Source: Gammaproteobacteria bacterium (GTDB lineage Bacteria; Pseudomonadota; Gammaproteobacteria; Steroidobacterales; Rariloculaceae). Taken from it: 64,000 nt of DNA. How positions within the stretch are numbered: the first letter of the stretch is position 1; each line of letters starts with the position of its first letter. Of this stretch, positions 1 to 8,639 are shown in pieces. The notes below the pieces were generated by a model, which made no database searches, was not told the origin of the DNA, and saw only the letters and a list, made by a program, of their open reading frames with translations. Position numbers and translations under genes: made by a program. The stretch covers positions 124,001 to 188,000 of the forward strand of contig DASVDR010000008.1 in NCBI GenBank assembly GCA_036381015.1, read 5' to 3'.

Positions 1-220
1 GCGCGTGCAGACCGTGAGCCGCGCGCAGCATCCGCTCTATTACGATCTGCTGAAGGCGTTTCGGCGCCGGACCGGCGTGCCGGTTCTCGTCAACACGTCG
101 CTCAACACGCGTGGGCGGCCGATCGTCTGCACGCCGCACGACGCGATCGAGTGTTTCTGGACGTCGCCGTTGGATGCGCTCGTGATCGGGCCGTGGCTGC
201 TCGAGAAGGAGGCCGCGTGA
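1..220 (+). CDS. Carbamoyltransferase (NodU/CmcH family), C-terminal end only
   Basis: Only the last 72 codons are inside the window and the gene begins to the left. The visible part carries the NTSLNTRG and PIVCTPHDAIE signatures followed by LDALVIG, which are typical of the C-terminal domain of NodU/CmcH/TobZ-type O-carbamoyltransferases. These transfer a carbamoyl group from carbamoyl phosphate, through carbamoyl-AMP, to a hydroxyl of a sugar or natural product. The stop codon overlaps the GTG start of the next gene, so the two are probably translationally coupled. With the following glycosyltransferases and radical SAM gene it suggests a locus making a carbamoylated glycan or glycosylated metabolite. 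The family call is firm; the substrate cannot be read from this fragment. Confidence 0.85.
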   Translation, partial: RVQTVSRAQHPLYYDLLKAFRRRTGVPVLVNTSLNTRGRPIVCTPHDAIECFWTSPLDALVIGPWLLEKEAA

Positions 221-1194
221 GACCGCGCGTCTCGGTGGTCGTGCCGAGCTACCACCGGCCGGCATTGCTCGAGCGCTGCCTCGCCGCGCTCGCCCGGCAG
301 GACTTCCCCGCCGCCGACTACGAGCTCGTCGTCGTGCACGACGGTCCGAGCGAGCCGGCGCGCCGGCTCGTGGCGGAGTGGGGCCGGCGCTTCGACCGCG
401 ACGGAGGCCCGGCGCTCCGCTACGTCGAGCCGGAGCACGGCGGGCCGGCCGCGGCGCGCAATGCGGGCTGGCGCGCGGCGGCGGCCGAGATCGTGGCCTT
501 CACCGACGACGACACGCTGCCCGATCCGTCGTGGCTGCGTTGTGCGCTCGACGCGTTCTCGGCCGACGTCGACGCCGCATGGGGCGCCATCGTCGTGCCG
601 CTGCCGCCGAACCCGACCGACTACGAGGTCGACGCCGCGCGTCTCGCTCGCGGTCAGTTCGTGACGGCGAACTGCTTCTGCCGCAAGCCGATCCTCGAAG
701 CCGTCGGCGGCTTCGACGAGCGGTTCGAGCTCGCGTGGCGGGAGGATTCCGATCTTTTCTTCAGGCTGCTCGATTGCGACGCCCGCGTCGTGCACGTGCC
801 GGACGCGCTCGTCGTGCATCCGGTCCGCACCGCATCCTGGGGCGTCAGCCTGTTTCAGCAAAGGAAGGTGCTCTACGACGCGCTGCTCTTCAAGAAGCAC
901 CGCAAGCTGTACCGTCAGTGGATTCGCCCGACGCCGCGCTGGGACTACTACGCGATCGTCGCCGCGCTCGGCGCCACTGCGCTTGCGGCCGCGTCGGGCG
1001 CCGTCGCCGTCGCGGCGCCCGCGGCCGTGCTGTGGCTGCTTCTGACCGGCCGCTTCTGCATCGCGCGCCTGCGGCCCGCGACGAAGCGCGCGCCGCACAT
1101 CGCCGAGATGATCGTCACGTCGGTGCTGATCCCGCCGATCGCGGTGTTCTGGCGGATGGTCGGGGCGCTGCGCTTCAGGGTGGTTTTCCTGTGA
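217..1194 (+). CDS. Family 2 glycosyltransferase, membrane-associated
   Basis: A 325-residue GT-A fold glycosyltransferase. The N-terminus has the VSVVVPSY start of the nucleotide-sugar binding fold, followed by the acidic metal-binding motif TDDDT near residues 96-100 and an ED pair (WREDSDLFFRL) in the acceptor region. The C-terminal quarter has two hydrophobic stretches, near residues 245-285 and 300-318, so the enzyme is probably membrane-anchored with a cytosolic catalytic domain. I chose GTG at 217 because a full AAGGAGG sits four bases before it and because it overlaps the upstream stop as GTGA; an in-frame start further upstream would run deep into the carbamoyltransferase. The donor and acceptor are not predictable. 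It probably adds a sugar in the same glycan or metabolite pathway as its neighbours. Confidence 0.88.
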   Translation: MRPRVSVVVPSYHRPALLERCLAALARQDFPAADYELVVVHDGPSEPARRLVAEWGRRFDRDGGPALRYVEPEHGGPAAARNAGWRAAAAEIVAFTDDDTLPDPSWLRCALDAFSADVDAAWGAIVVPLPPNPTDYEVDAARLARGQFVTANCFCRKPILEAVGGFDERFELAWREDSDLFFRLLDCDARVVHVPDALVVHPVRTASWGVSLFQQRKVLYDALLFKKHRKLYRQWIRPTPRWDYYAIVAALGATALAAASGAVAVAAPAAVLWLLLTGRFCIARLRPATKRAPHIAEMIVTSVLIPPIAVFWRMVGALRFRVVFL

Positions 1195-1264
1195 CTCTCG
1201 CCGCCCGCCATACGAGGCCCGACGCTCGATCCCGCGCGAGCGTCTTTCGCAAACGGCGGCCGCG

Positions 1265-2257
1265 ATGAGCGCCGTCCACGCCGTCGCGCTTCCGGAGTAC
1301 GTCCAGATCGAGCCCGTCGGTCAGTGCAACCTGCGCTGCCGCATGTGCGCCGTCGGGTTCCGCAAGGACGCTCCTACCCGGGGCCCCGCGTTCATGGACT
1401 TCGCCCTCTTCACGCGGATCGTCGACGAGATGAATCGGATGACGGCACTGCATCTCCAGGGCCTCGGCGAGCCGATGATGCACCCGAGATTCTTCGACAT
1501 GGTGGCCTACGCCGCGGCGAAGGGCGTGCACGTCACGACGAACACGAATCTGACCCTGCTGACCCAGCGGCGCGCGGAGCGCTGCGTCGAGTCGGGGCTC
1601 GCCGAGCTGCACGTGTCCCTCGACGGCGCGACGGCCGCGACGTACGAGGCGATTCGCGTGCGCGCACGGTATGCGCGCGTCGTCGCGAATCTCGAGCGCT
1701 TGATCGCCGCGCGCCGCGCGTTCGGCAGCCCCAGGCCGAAGGTCGTGATCGTTTTCGTCGCGATGCGCGAGAACCTGCGCGAGCTGCCGGAGCTCGTCGA
1801 GCAGGCCGCGGCGTGGGGCGTGGAGGAGGTCTTCGTGCAGCACCTCTGTCACGACTTCGGGGAGCGGACGCTGCCGAGCGAGTACGCGCCGATGCGCGAG
1901 TTCGTCGCCCGCCAGTCGTTGCTCGGCGTCGAGCCGGCGCGGGTCGAGAGGCAGCTCGACGCCGCCCGGGCCAAGGCCGCGGCGACCGGCGTGAAGCTCC
2001 GATTGCCGCGCGTCACGGCGAAGGCGCGGCCCGGCTGCGACTGGCCGTGGCGCGGGGCTTACGTGAGCCATCAGGGCCTTGCGATGCCGTGCTGCATGAT
2101 CGGCACGCCGGACCGGATGAGCCTCGGGGACATCGCGGCGAGCGGCACGGACGCGGTCTGGAACGGGCCCGCCTACCGGGCCTTCCGTGCGCGGCTCGTG
2201 AGCGACGATCCGCCGGACATCTGTCGTTCCTGCTCGCTCTATCACGGCACGTTCTGA
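1265..2257 (+). CDS. Radical SAM protein with SPASM-type C-terminus
   Basis: 330 residues. The radical SAM cluster motif CNLRCRMC is at residues 21-28 (C21, C25, C28) and should bind the 4Fe-4S cluster that cleaves S-adenosylmethionine. The C-terminal region has further cysteines (CDW near residue 259, a CC pair about 20 residues later, then CRSC close to the end) in the arrangement of a SPASM domain that holds auxiliary Fe-S clusters. SPASM enzymes modify peptides or sugars; here the glycosyltransferase neighbours favour a sugar or glycan step such as dehydrogenation or epimerisation, but this is inference. Its TGA stop shares one base with the ATG of the next glycosyltransferase. A 70-bp gap separates it from the gene before. 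Confidence 0.87.
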   Translation: MSAVHAVALPEYVQIEPVGQCNLRCRMCAVGFRKDAPTRGPAFMDFALFTRIVDEMNRMTALHLQGLGEPMMHPRFFDMVAYAAAKGVHVTTNTNLTLLTQRRAERCVESGLAELHVSLDGATAATYEAIRVRARYARVVANLERLIAARRAFGSPRPKVVIVFVAMRENLRELPELVEQAAAWGVEEVFVQHLCHDFGERTLPSEYAPMREFVARQSLLGVEPARVERQLDAARAKAAATGVKLRLPRVTAKARPGCDWPWRGAYVSHQGLAMPCCMIGTPDRMSLGDIAASGTDAVWNGPAYRAFRARLVSDDPPDICRSCSLYHGTF

Positions 2258-3132
2258 TGGCGACGGGGCTCGACATCTTGATTCCGACGATCGACCGCCG
2301 CGAGTCGCTGATCTACACGCTCGCCGGCGTCGCGCTTCAGGACGACCTCGCCCGGCGGCGCATCGTCGTCGCGGACCAGAGCGATCCCCCGGTCGAGCAA
2401 TCGCCGGTCGTGCGCACGCTGCGCAGGATCATCGAGGCCCGGGGCGGCGAGGTCGAATGGCATCAACGCGGGCCGTCGAACGGGATCGCCGAGCAGCGCG
2501 ATTTCCTGCTCGGCCGCGCACGGGCGCCCGCCGTGCTCTTTCTCGACGACGACGTGATCATGGAGCCGTGGGTCGGCCGGCGCTTGCTCGACGTGCTCGA
2601 AGCCGAGCGGTGCGGCTTCGTCGGCGCGTTCCCGGCCGGGCTTTCGTTCCGCGACGACGTGCGGCCCGCGCAGCAAGTCGTCGACTACTGGGACGGCCCG
2701 GTCGAGCCGGAGCAGATCGGGCCGGCGACGCCCGAGTGGCGCCGCGCGCACCTGCACCGCGCGGCGAACGCGTGGCACGCGAGCCTCGCGCTGCCGCCCG
2801 GCGTGCATCGCCTCTACAAGGTGGCTTGGGTCGCGTCTTGTGTGATCTACGACCGCGAGAAGCTGCTCGACGTCGGCGGTTTCGGGTTCTGGCGCAAGCT
2901 GCCCCGTTACCATTCCGGCGAGGACGTGCTCGTGCAGAACCTGCTGATGCGCCGTTGGGGCGGCTGCGCGATCCTGCCGTCCGGCACGTATCACGCGGAG
3001 GTGCCGTCGACGGTTTTGAACGCCGCGGGCACGGTCGACGGCCACGCGCTCGCGTTGCTCGACGACGCGGCGCGCGCGGCCGAGAGCGGCGCACGCCGTT
3101 CGACGAGGAGGCGGGCCTCGGCCCGGAGCTGA
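2257..3132 (+). CDS. Family 2 glycosyltransferase
   Basis: A 291-residue GT-A type glycosyltransferase. It opens with [11 protein letters not shown], has the metal-binding FLDDDV motif near residue 100 and a GEDVLVQ motif near residue 225 that fits the catalytic-base region of GT2 enzymes. No membrane segment is obvious, so it is probably cytosolic or peripheral. The ATG at 2257 overlaps the stop of the radical SAM gene (TGATG), which fixes the start. The last 20 or so residues are rich in Arg and Ser and may be disordered. Donor and acceptor are unknown; the following UDP-glucuronate decarboxylase makes UDP-xylose, so a xylosyl transfer is possible. Confidence 0.85.
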   Translation: MATGLDILIPTIDRRESLIYTLAGVALQDDLARRRIVVADQSDPPVEQSPVVRTLRRIIEARGGEVEWHQRGPSNGIAEQRDFLLGRARAPAVLFLDDDVIMEPWVGRRLLDVLEAERCGFVGAFPAGLSFRDDVRPAQQVVDYWDGPVEPEQIGPATPEWRRAHLHRAANAWHASLALPPGVHRLYKVAWVASCVIYDREKLLDVGGFGFWRKLPRYHSGEDVLVQNLLMRRWGGCAILPSGTYHAEVPSTVLNAAGTVDGHALALLDDAARAAESGARRSTRRRASARS

Positions 3133-3134
3133 CC

Positions 3135-4163
3135 GTGTTGTCGTCGCGAGAGGCTCAATGTCTCGTGACCGGAGGAGCGGGCTTTCTCGGCTCGCACCTC
3201 TGCGATCGGCTGATCGCCGACGGCCACATCGTTCTCTGCCTCGACAACTTCTTCACCGGCTCGCGGTTGAACGTCGCTCACCTGCTCGGCAATCCCCGCT
3301 TCGAGCTGATCCGGCACGACGTGACGTTCCCGATCCATATCCAGGTGGACCGAATCTTCAACCTGGCCTGCGCAGCCTCGCCCGTCCATTACCAGCGCGA
3401 TCCGGTGCAGACGACGAAATCGAGCGTGCACGGCGCGATCAACATGCTCGATCTCGCCGTGCGCACGAAAGCGCTAATCCTGCAAGCATCGACGAGCGAG
3501 GTCTACGGCAATCCGCGGGTGCATCCGCAGAAGGAGGAGTATCTCGGCTGGGTGAACCCGATCGGGCCGCGCGCGTGCTACGACGAAGGCAAGCGCTGCG
3601 CGGAGACGCTCTTCTTCGACTATCACCGCCAGCATGGGCTGGCGATCAAGGTCGCGCGCATCTTCAATACCTACGGCCCGAGGATGCATCCGAACGACGG
3701 CCGCGTCGTCTCGAACTTCATCCGTCAGGCGCTCACAGGCAGCCCGATCACGGTGTACGGCAACGGCGCGCAGACGCGCTGCTTCTGCTATGTCACCGAC
3801 ATGATCGACGGCCTGCTGCGGATGATGGCGAGCCCGGACGACTTCACGGGGCCGGTTAACCTCGGGAGCACCGCGGAGCTCACGGTGCTCGAGCTCGCCG
3901 AGAAGATCATCGCACTCACCGGCACTCGGGCGAAGCTCCGGCGCATGCCGGCGCCGATCGACGATCCGGTACGGCGCTGCCCGGACATCGCGCTCGCGAC
4001 CGCGCGGCTCGGCTGGCAGCCGAAGGTCGGGATCGACGAGGGCCTGCGCCGCACGATCGAATACTTCGACGATCTGCTTGGCGGCGGCCGCATCGGCGAC
4101 TCCCGTTGGGCGGAGCCCGGCGCGAAGGCGGTGATGCCGCTTCCCCGTCCCGCGCCGCGGTGA
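3135..4163 (+). CDS. UDP-glucuronate decarboxylase (UDP-xylose synthase)
   Basis: A 342-residue extended short-chain dehydrogenase/reductase. It has the NAD-binding GGAGFLG motif at residues 13-19, the catalytic YDEGK motif at 149-153 with TSE upstream at 120-122, and the [10 protein letters not shown] and VVSNF blocks characteristic of UXS enzymes. These oxidise UDP-glucuronate at C4, decarboxylate it and reduce it to UDP-xylose. The length matches the family. Two candidate starts, GTG at 3135 and TTG at 3138, follow a GGAG; I took the GTG, two bases after the previous stop. It would supply a pentose donor to the adjacent glycosyltransferases. Function is secure; 4-keto-pentose synthase activity is the main alternative. 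Confidence 0.9.
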   Translation: MLSSREAQCLVTGGAGFLGSHLCDRLIADGHIVLCLDNFFTGSRLNVAHLLGNPRFELIRHDVTFPIHIQVDRIFNLACAASPVHYQRDPVQTTKSSVHGAINMLDLAVRTKALILQASTSEVYGNPRVHPQKEEYLGWVNPIGPRACYDEGKRCAETLFFDYHRQHGLAIKVARIFNTYGPRMHPNDGRVVSNFIRQALTGSPITVYGNGAQTRCFCYVTDMIDGLLRMMASPDDFTGPVNLGSTAELTVLELAEKIIALTGTRAKLRRMPAPIDDPVRRCPDIALATARLGWQPKVGIDEGLRRTIEYFDDLLGGGRIGDSRWAEPGAKAVMPLPRPAPR

Positions 4164-4278
4164 ACTGCCGCCGCGCATCGGCTCCGTCCGGGCCGCGCGG
4201 TCGAAGACGCGCCCCGCGGCCGCTCGCGCGGTCGGCGAGGGCCGGGGACGCGACGGTCCACGGCCCCCGGGGCGGACG

Positions 4279-5652
4279 TCACTTCGGCCGATAAGCCGTA
4301 CGCGCGACCTCGCCGAGCGGCGCGGGCGCGACGATGGCACGGATCTCGGCCTGCGTGTGCCGTTCGACCGTCGGCTTCGTGGTTCCGCCGCCTTCCTCGC
4401 CCCACACGACGGTCACCTCGCGACCGACCTCGGCGTACGTCTCGTCGAGCATCGCGAGAGACACGACCGCGCGCTCGTTGTACGTGTAGCCGGTGTAGGT
4501 CGAAAGGCCGATCGTTTTCCCGCCTGCGACGACCTTGTCGTAAGGGAGGGTGGCGTAGTTCGACAGCGGCAGATCGATGTATTTTGCAGCAGGCCCGTTC
4601 GCGCGGAACAGCGAGGCGACGACGCGGGCCACATCGTCGCCGTTCCAGACGAGCGTGACCTTTTTTCGGCTCGGCGTACCGGCGCGCTTCTCGAGCGCTT
4701 CGCGCCCGATGAAGTCGTGATCGAACTTGATCAGCGGCCCGTAACCGAGATCGTGCGGCGTCAGGTAGTAGTCGGTGATGTCGTCGGAGACGAAGCTGCC
4801 GCCGAGCGAGGCCATGGCCTCGTAGCTCGTTCCGCTCAACCACTCCCGGTACGGCTTGAGCTTCTCGCCCGTGTAGATTGCAGGGAGCGGGGACGGGATC
4901 CATCCCGACTCGAGCGTGCTCGTCGGATACGTGCGGGAGCCGACCTGCCGGATGCCGAGGTCGCGGCCCGCTTCGAGGAGCGCGGCGCGCACGGCTTCGC
5001 CGTCGTCCCACGGCCCGAAGAGCTCCCAGCCGGGCTGCCCGACCATCCCGTGCCGCAGCGCCCGCACCTTGCAGCCGCCGATCACGACGAACTCCATGTT
5101 GAAGAACTTGATCTCCGGCGCCGGCTGCCCGGTGGCCTTCTCCATCACGGCGAGCGCGTTCGGCCCCTGGATCTGATAGCGGTACATCTTGCGCCGGCCC
5201 TGGTTGACGGCCGAGCGCTCGTCCCGCTCGGCGGTCACGTCGTACCCGCCCGTTTCCGCGTGGAACTGCACCCAGTTCGCCGCCGGCGGGCGGCCGACGA
5301 GGCTGTACGAGCGCTCATCCAGATGGAACAGGATGGCATCGCCGATCACGTAGCCGTCGTGATTGCATGCGACGAGCTGCTTGGCCTTGCCGACGCCGAA
5401 GCCCTTGAACGTGTTGATCGAGAGATTCGAAAGGAGCTTCTCCGCGTCCGGGCCTTCGACGTAGAGATCGGTCATGTGATGGGACTGATCGAAAAGCGCG
5501 CACGTCTCGCGCCACGAGCGTTGCTCGTCTCGCCAGTTCGTGAACTCGCTCGGCACGACCGGAAACGCGTACGGTCCGATTTGCGAGTTGCGCAGCATGG
5601 TCACCGGATTGCCGGCCGCCTGCAGGGCTTCTTCGAGATTTCGATGAGTCAT
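4279..5652 (-). CDS. Tetrahydrofolate-dependent aromatic O-demethylase, LigM/DesA type (GcvT-like)
   Basis: A 457-residue protein of the aminomethyltransferase (GcvT) fold. Blocks such as AGNPVTMLRNSQ, FTNWRDEQ, FDQSHHM and VIGDAILFHL resemble the LigM/DesA group, which moves the methyl of vanillate, 3-O-methylgallate or syringate to tetrahydrofolate. The GcvT-type HGMVGQPGWELFG block lies in the centre. I chose the ATG at 5652 because the family begins close to this point and a purine-rich AGGGGA lies upstream; an upstream start would add about 29 residues rich in Arg and Pro. No ring-cleavage or folate genes are next to it, so the substrate is uncertain. A demethylase for another methylated compound, for example DMSP, is the alternative. 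Confidence 0.75.
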   Translation of the reverse strand: MTHRNLEEALQAAGNPVTMLRNSQIGPYAFPVVPSEFTNWRDEQRSWRETCALFDQSHHMTDLYVEGPDAEKLLSNLSINTFKGFGVGKAKQLVACNHDGYVIGDAILFHLDERSYSLVGRPPAANWVQFHAETGGYDVTAERDERSAVNQGRRKMYRYQIQGPNALAVMEKATGQPAPEIKFFNMEFVVIGGCKVRALRHGMVGQPGWELFGPWDDGEAVRAALLEAGRDLGIRQVGSRTYPTSTLESGWIPSPLPAIYTGEKLKPYREWLSGTSYEAMASLGGSFVSDDITDYYLTPHDLGYGPLIKFDHDFIGREALEKRAGTPSRKKVTLVWNGDDVARVVASLFRANGPAAKYIDLPLSNYATLPYDKVVAGGKTIGLSTYTGYTYNERAVVSLAMLDETYAEVGREVTVVWGEEGGGTTKPTVERHTQAEIRAIVAPAPLGEVARTAYRPK

Positions 5653-5793
5653 TGGGCGCGGTCCCCTTCTCCCTGACGGTCTTCGGGCGAAAACCGGCAG
5701 TTTAACACCCGGGCGAAGCGTCGCGGCCGCTGCCGGCACGATGGATGAATGGCCGCGCGTCGAGGCGCACCGCAGCCGCGGCGCCGCAGAAAG

Positions 5794-7398
5794 CTAGAAG
5801 CCGCGCGCGGGCGATGTCTTTCGAGGTGAACGGGGCCGTTCGCGGATCGTCCGCGCGCCGCGCAGGTAAACCGTGCCGTCCACTTCGAGAGTGTCGAGTG
5901 CCGCTCGGTAACGGAATCCGTCCTCGAAGCGGACGGCTGCCTCGTGCGTGCGCTCGCGAACGGTGACGTCGCCCGGCGCCGGGCCCCCGCGCAGCAGCTC
6001 TTCGAGGACGCGTCCGCTCATGCCCTCGGGCGGCTCGACGCCGAGGAGGTGCAGGATCGTCGGCGCGAAATCCACGTTCCCCGTCGGCACTCGGCTGCGC
6101 ACGCCGCTCTTGATGTCGGGACCGCTCGCAACGAGCGGGATGCGGAGCTCGTAGGGGCTGTCGGAGCCGTGCCCTGGCCGGCCGCCTCTGGAGCTCGTGC
6201 CCCGGAAGCCGTGCTCGTTGACGCCGTCGCTCCATGTGGGCGTTACGATCACGTCCGCGGCGCGCTCGTGATCCCACTGGATGACGGACGTCGAGAGCGA
6301 GCCCGGCACGACGCCCTCGTCGGAACCGGGGCGGGCTGCGCGCGTATAGACGTTGCCGACGGCCGGATCGCGCTGCAGCGCTTCCACCGCCCGCGCGAGA
6401 ACCGCCGGATCGTCGCGGCGCATGAAGATCATGTTGGCGACGACCGTGAGATCGTTCGCACCGAGCCCGGCACCGCGGAGCGTGCGCGCGACATTGAAGC
6501 TGCCGGTGTCGGTCGAGAAGCCGTGATCGGCGGTGACGAAGATATTGACGCGGTCGGCGAGGCCGGTCCTCTCGAGCGTCGCAACGAGGCGGCCGATCTG
6601 GTCATCGACATGCGCGATCGCGTCGAGAGTCTCGGGCGCTCCGACGCCGTAGCGGTGTCCGGCGCCGTCCACCTCGTGGATCCACAGGATCACGGCGTCG
6701 GCCGGCGCTGCGCTCGCGGCTTCGCGCAGGTAGGCGTCGAACGCCCAAACGGTGCGGCCGGCATCGTCGGGCGGAAGCTCGCCGACTGCGCGCAGCGCCT
6801 TCTCGCGGGCGGACTCGGGGACGAACAGGCCGGGCGTCCAAATCTCCATTCCGCTGTCGCCGCCGGCGAAAGGGTTTTGCAGCAGCGAGTTGCCGCTGCC
6901 GCCGGAGCCGGTGACGAACAGCCGCAAGCCCCGCGCGTGGAGCAGCTCGCCGAGCGTCGGCGCCGTCAACAGCCGGCCGCCGGCGAATTTCGCGAACCGC
7001 CGCAGGTTGCGCGCGCTTCCGGTGCTGAACGCCTCGTCGGACATTTCCGCGACGAACATCGTGTTGTGCATCAGCCCGTGGCGCGCGGGATAGCTGCCGG
7101 TGCTGATCGACGCGCTGTTGACGCGTGTCACGCTCGGAAAGGCCGACGAATGCCGCTCGCCGAAGACGCCGCTTTCGCCGAGCGCGTACAAGTTCGGCAT
7201 CAGCTCCGGCGTGACGTAGTCCGCCCGCAGGCCGTCGATCACGATCAGCAGGGACGAGTGGCGGGCGGCCGTGAGCTCGGGCGGGCGGCCGGAAGGAGCC
7301 AAGAGGGCCGCCGCGACGATCGAAAGGGCGGCGGCGGCGAGGACGCACAGCGCAAGAACGGCGAGAACGTAGCGCGAGAGAACGAGGCGTCTCGTCAT
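5794..7398 (-). CDS. Exported type I phosphodiesterase/alkaline phosphatase superfamily hydrolase
   Basis: 534 residues with an N-terminal hydrophobic segment (about residues 8-33) that acts as a signal peptide or anchor, so the catalytic domain is probably periplasmic. The metal-binding IVIDGLRADY motif and the FPSVTRVN block, with the likely nucleophile Thr, match nucleotide pyrophosphatase/phosphodiesterase-type enzymes. Later ligands are in ADHGF near residue 290 and in a GHGSD stretch further on. The family hydrolyses phosphodiesters or phosphomonoesters; some members act on sulfate or phosphonate esters. It ends 22 bp before the acyl-CoA dehydrogenase gene in the same direction, so the two are probably co-transcribed. 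Substrate unknown. Confidence 0.82.
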   Translation of the reverse strand: MTRRLVLSRYVLAVLALCVLAAAALSIVAAALLAPSGRPPELTAARHSSLLIVIDGLRADYVTPELMPNLYALGESGVFGERHSSAFPSVTRVNSASISTGSYPARHGLMHNTMFVAEMSDEAFSTGSARNLRRFAKFAGGRLLTAPTLGELLHARGLRLFVTGSGGSGNSLLQNPFAGGDSGMEIWTPGLFVPESAREKALRAVGELPPDDAGRTVWAFDAYLREAASAAPADAVILWIHEVDGAGHRYGVGAPETLDAIAHVDDQIGRLVATLERTGLADRVNIFVTADHGFSTDTGSFNVARTLRGAGLGANDLTVVANMIFMRRDDPAVLARAVEALQRDPAVGNVYTRAARPGSDEGVVPGSLSTSVIQWDHERAADVIVTPTWSDGVNEHGFRGTSSRGGRPGHGSDSPYELRIPLVASGPDIKSGVRSRVPTGNVDFAPTILHLLGVEPPEGMSGRVLEELLRGGPAPGDVTVRERTHEAAVRFEDGFRYRAALDTLEVDGTVYLRGARTIRERPRSPRKTSPARGF

Positions 7399-7420
7399 GC
7401 CGTTTCCCGGGTCCGCGGCG

Positions 7421-8584
7421 TCAAAACGCGGCGTGGCCGGTCAGCTCCTTGCCGACGACGAGCGCGTGAACGGTCTCCGTGCCCTCGTACGTGATCACGC
7501 TCTCGAGGTTCAGCATGTGCCGGATCGGCGCGTGCTCCGCGCTGATGCCGGCGGCGCCGAGCATATCGCGGCAGTCGCGTGCGACGTCGAGCGCGGCGCG
7601 CACGTTGTTCCACTTCGCGAGCGAGACCTGGGTCGGGTGCAGTCGACCTTCGTCCTTCAATCGGCCGAGGCGCAGGGCGAGCAGCTGCGCCGCCGTGATG
7701 CGCCGCGCCGCGTCCGCGAGGCGCATCTGGATCGACTGCGTGTGCGCGAGCGGGCGGCCGAAGAGAACCCGCGACGCCGTGTAGTCGAGGAGCTCCGCAA
7801 TGCACGCTTGCGCGGCCCCGACCGCGCCCCATGCGATGCCGTAGCGCGCCTCGGTCAGGCAGCGGAGCGCGCTCCCGAGGCCTTTCGTGCCCGGCAGCAG
7901 GTTCCCGGCCGGCACGCGCACGTCGTTCATGAACAGCGCCGACGTGACCGACGCGCGCATCGACAGCTTGTTCTCGATGTCGCGTGCCTCGAATCCCGGC
8001 GAGCCGCGTTCGACGAGAAAGCCGCGCACGCCGTCTTCCGTCTGCGCCCAGATCACGGCGACGTCCGCGATGCCGCCGTTCGTGATCCACATCTTCGCGC
8101 CGTTCAGCACGTAATCGCCGCCGGCGCGCCGCGCGCGCGTCGTCATGTTCGCGGGATCGGATCCGCCGTGCGGCTCGGTGAGCCCGAAGCAGCCGATCGC
8201 TTCGCCGCGGGCGAGAGCCGGCAGCCATCGGTCCTTCTGCTCGTCCGAGCCGAAGGCGTGGATCGGGTACATCACGAGCGAGCTCTGCACGGAGACGAAG
8301 CTGCGCAGGCCGCCGTCACCGCGCTCGAGCTCGCGACAGATCAGTCCATAGCAAATGGCGTCGAGGCCGGCGCACCCGTAGCCGTCGATCGAGCTTCCGA
8401 GCAGGCCGAGATTCGCGATCTCGGGGATCAGCTCGCGCGGAAAGCGGTGCGCCGCGAAGCATTCGCCGATGATCGGCAACGCCTTCTCGTCGACGAAGCG
8501 GCGCACCGTGTCGCGCACCATGCGCTGCGTGTCGTCGAGCTCGGCGTCGACGGCGAAGAGATCGAGCGGATCGAGCGCGTCCAC
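7421..8584 (-). CDS. gcdH: Glutaryl-CoA dehydrogenase-like acyl-CoA dehydrogenase
   Basis: 387 residues with the full acyl-CoA dehydrogenase architecture: N-terminal helical domain, beta domain with CFGLTEPHGGSDP and KMWITNG, and the C-terminal helical domain. LRSFVSVQSSLVMYPI and ARYGIAWG are hallmarks of the glutaryl-CoA dehydrogenase branch, and the catalytic base is the Glu in TYEGT near residue 367. The enzyme is an FAD protein that oxidatively decarboxylates glutaryl-CoA to crotonyl-CoA in lysine, tryptophan and aromatic catabolism, passing electrons to ETF. Length equals the family norm. It lacks the usual partner CoA-transferase gene next door. It lies between an exported hydrolase and a sugar dehydrogenase on the same strand. 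Confidence 0.87.
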   Translation of the reverse strand: MDALDPLDLFAVDAELDDTQRMVRDTVRRFVDEKALPIIGECFAAHRFPRELIPEIANLGLLGSSIDGYGCAGLDAICYGLICRELERGDGGLRSFVSVQSSLVMYPIHAFGSDEQKDRWLPALARGEAIGCFGLTEPHGGSDPANMTTRARRAGGDYVLNGAKMWITNGGIADVAVIWAQTEDGVRGFLVERGSPGFEARDIENKLSMRASVTSALFMNDVRVPAGNLLPGTKGLGSALRCLTEARYGIAWGAVGAAQACIAELLDYTASRVLFGRPLAHTQSIQMRLADAARRITAAQLLALRLGRLKDEGRLHPTQVSLAKWNNVRAALDVARDCRDMLGAAGISAEHAPIRHMLNLESVITYEGTETVHALVVGKELTGHAAF

Positions 8585-8639
8585 GTCCTGCTCCTCGGGG
8601 CAAAGCGGCCCGACCCTCGTGCGGCCGGTCCGCGGCCGA

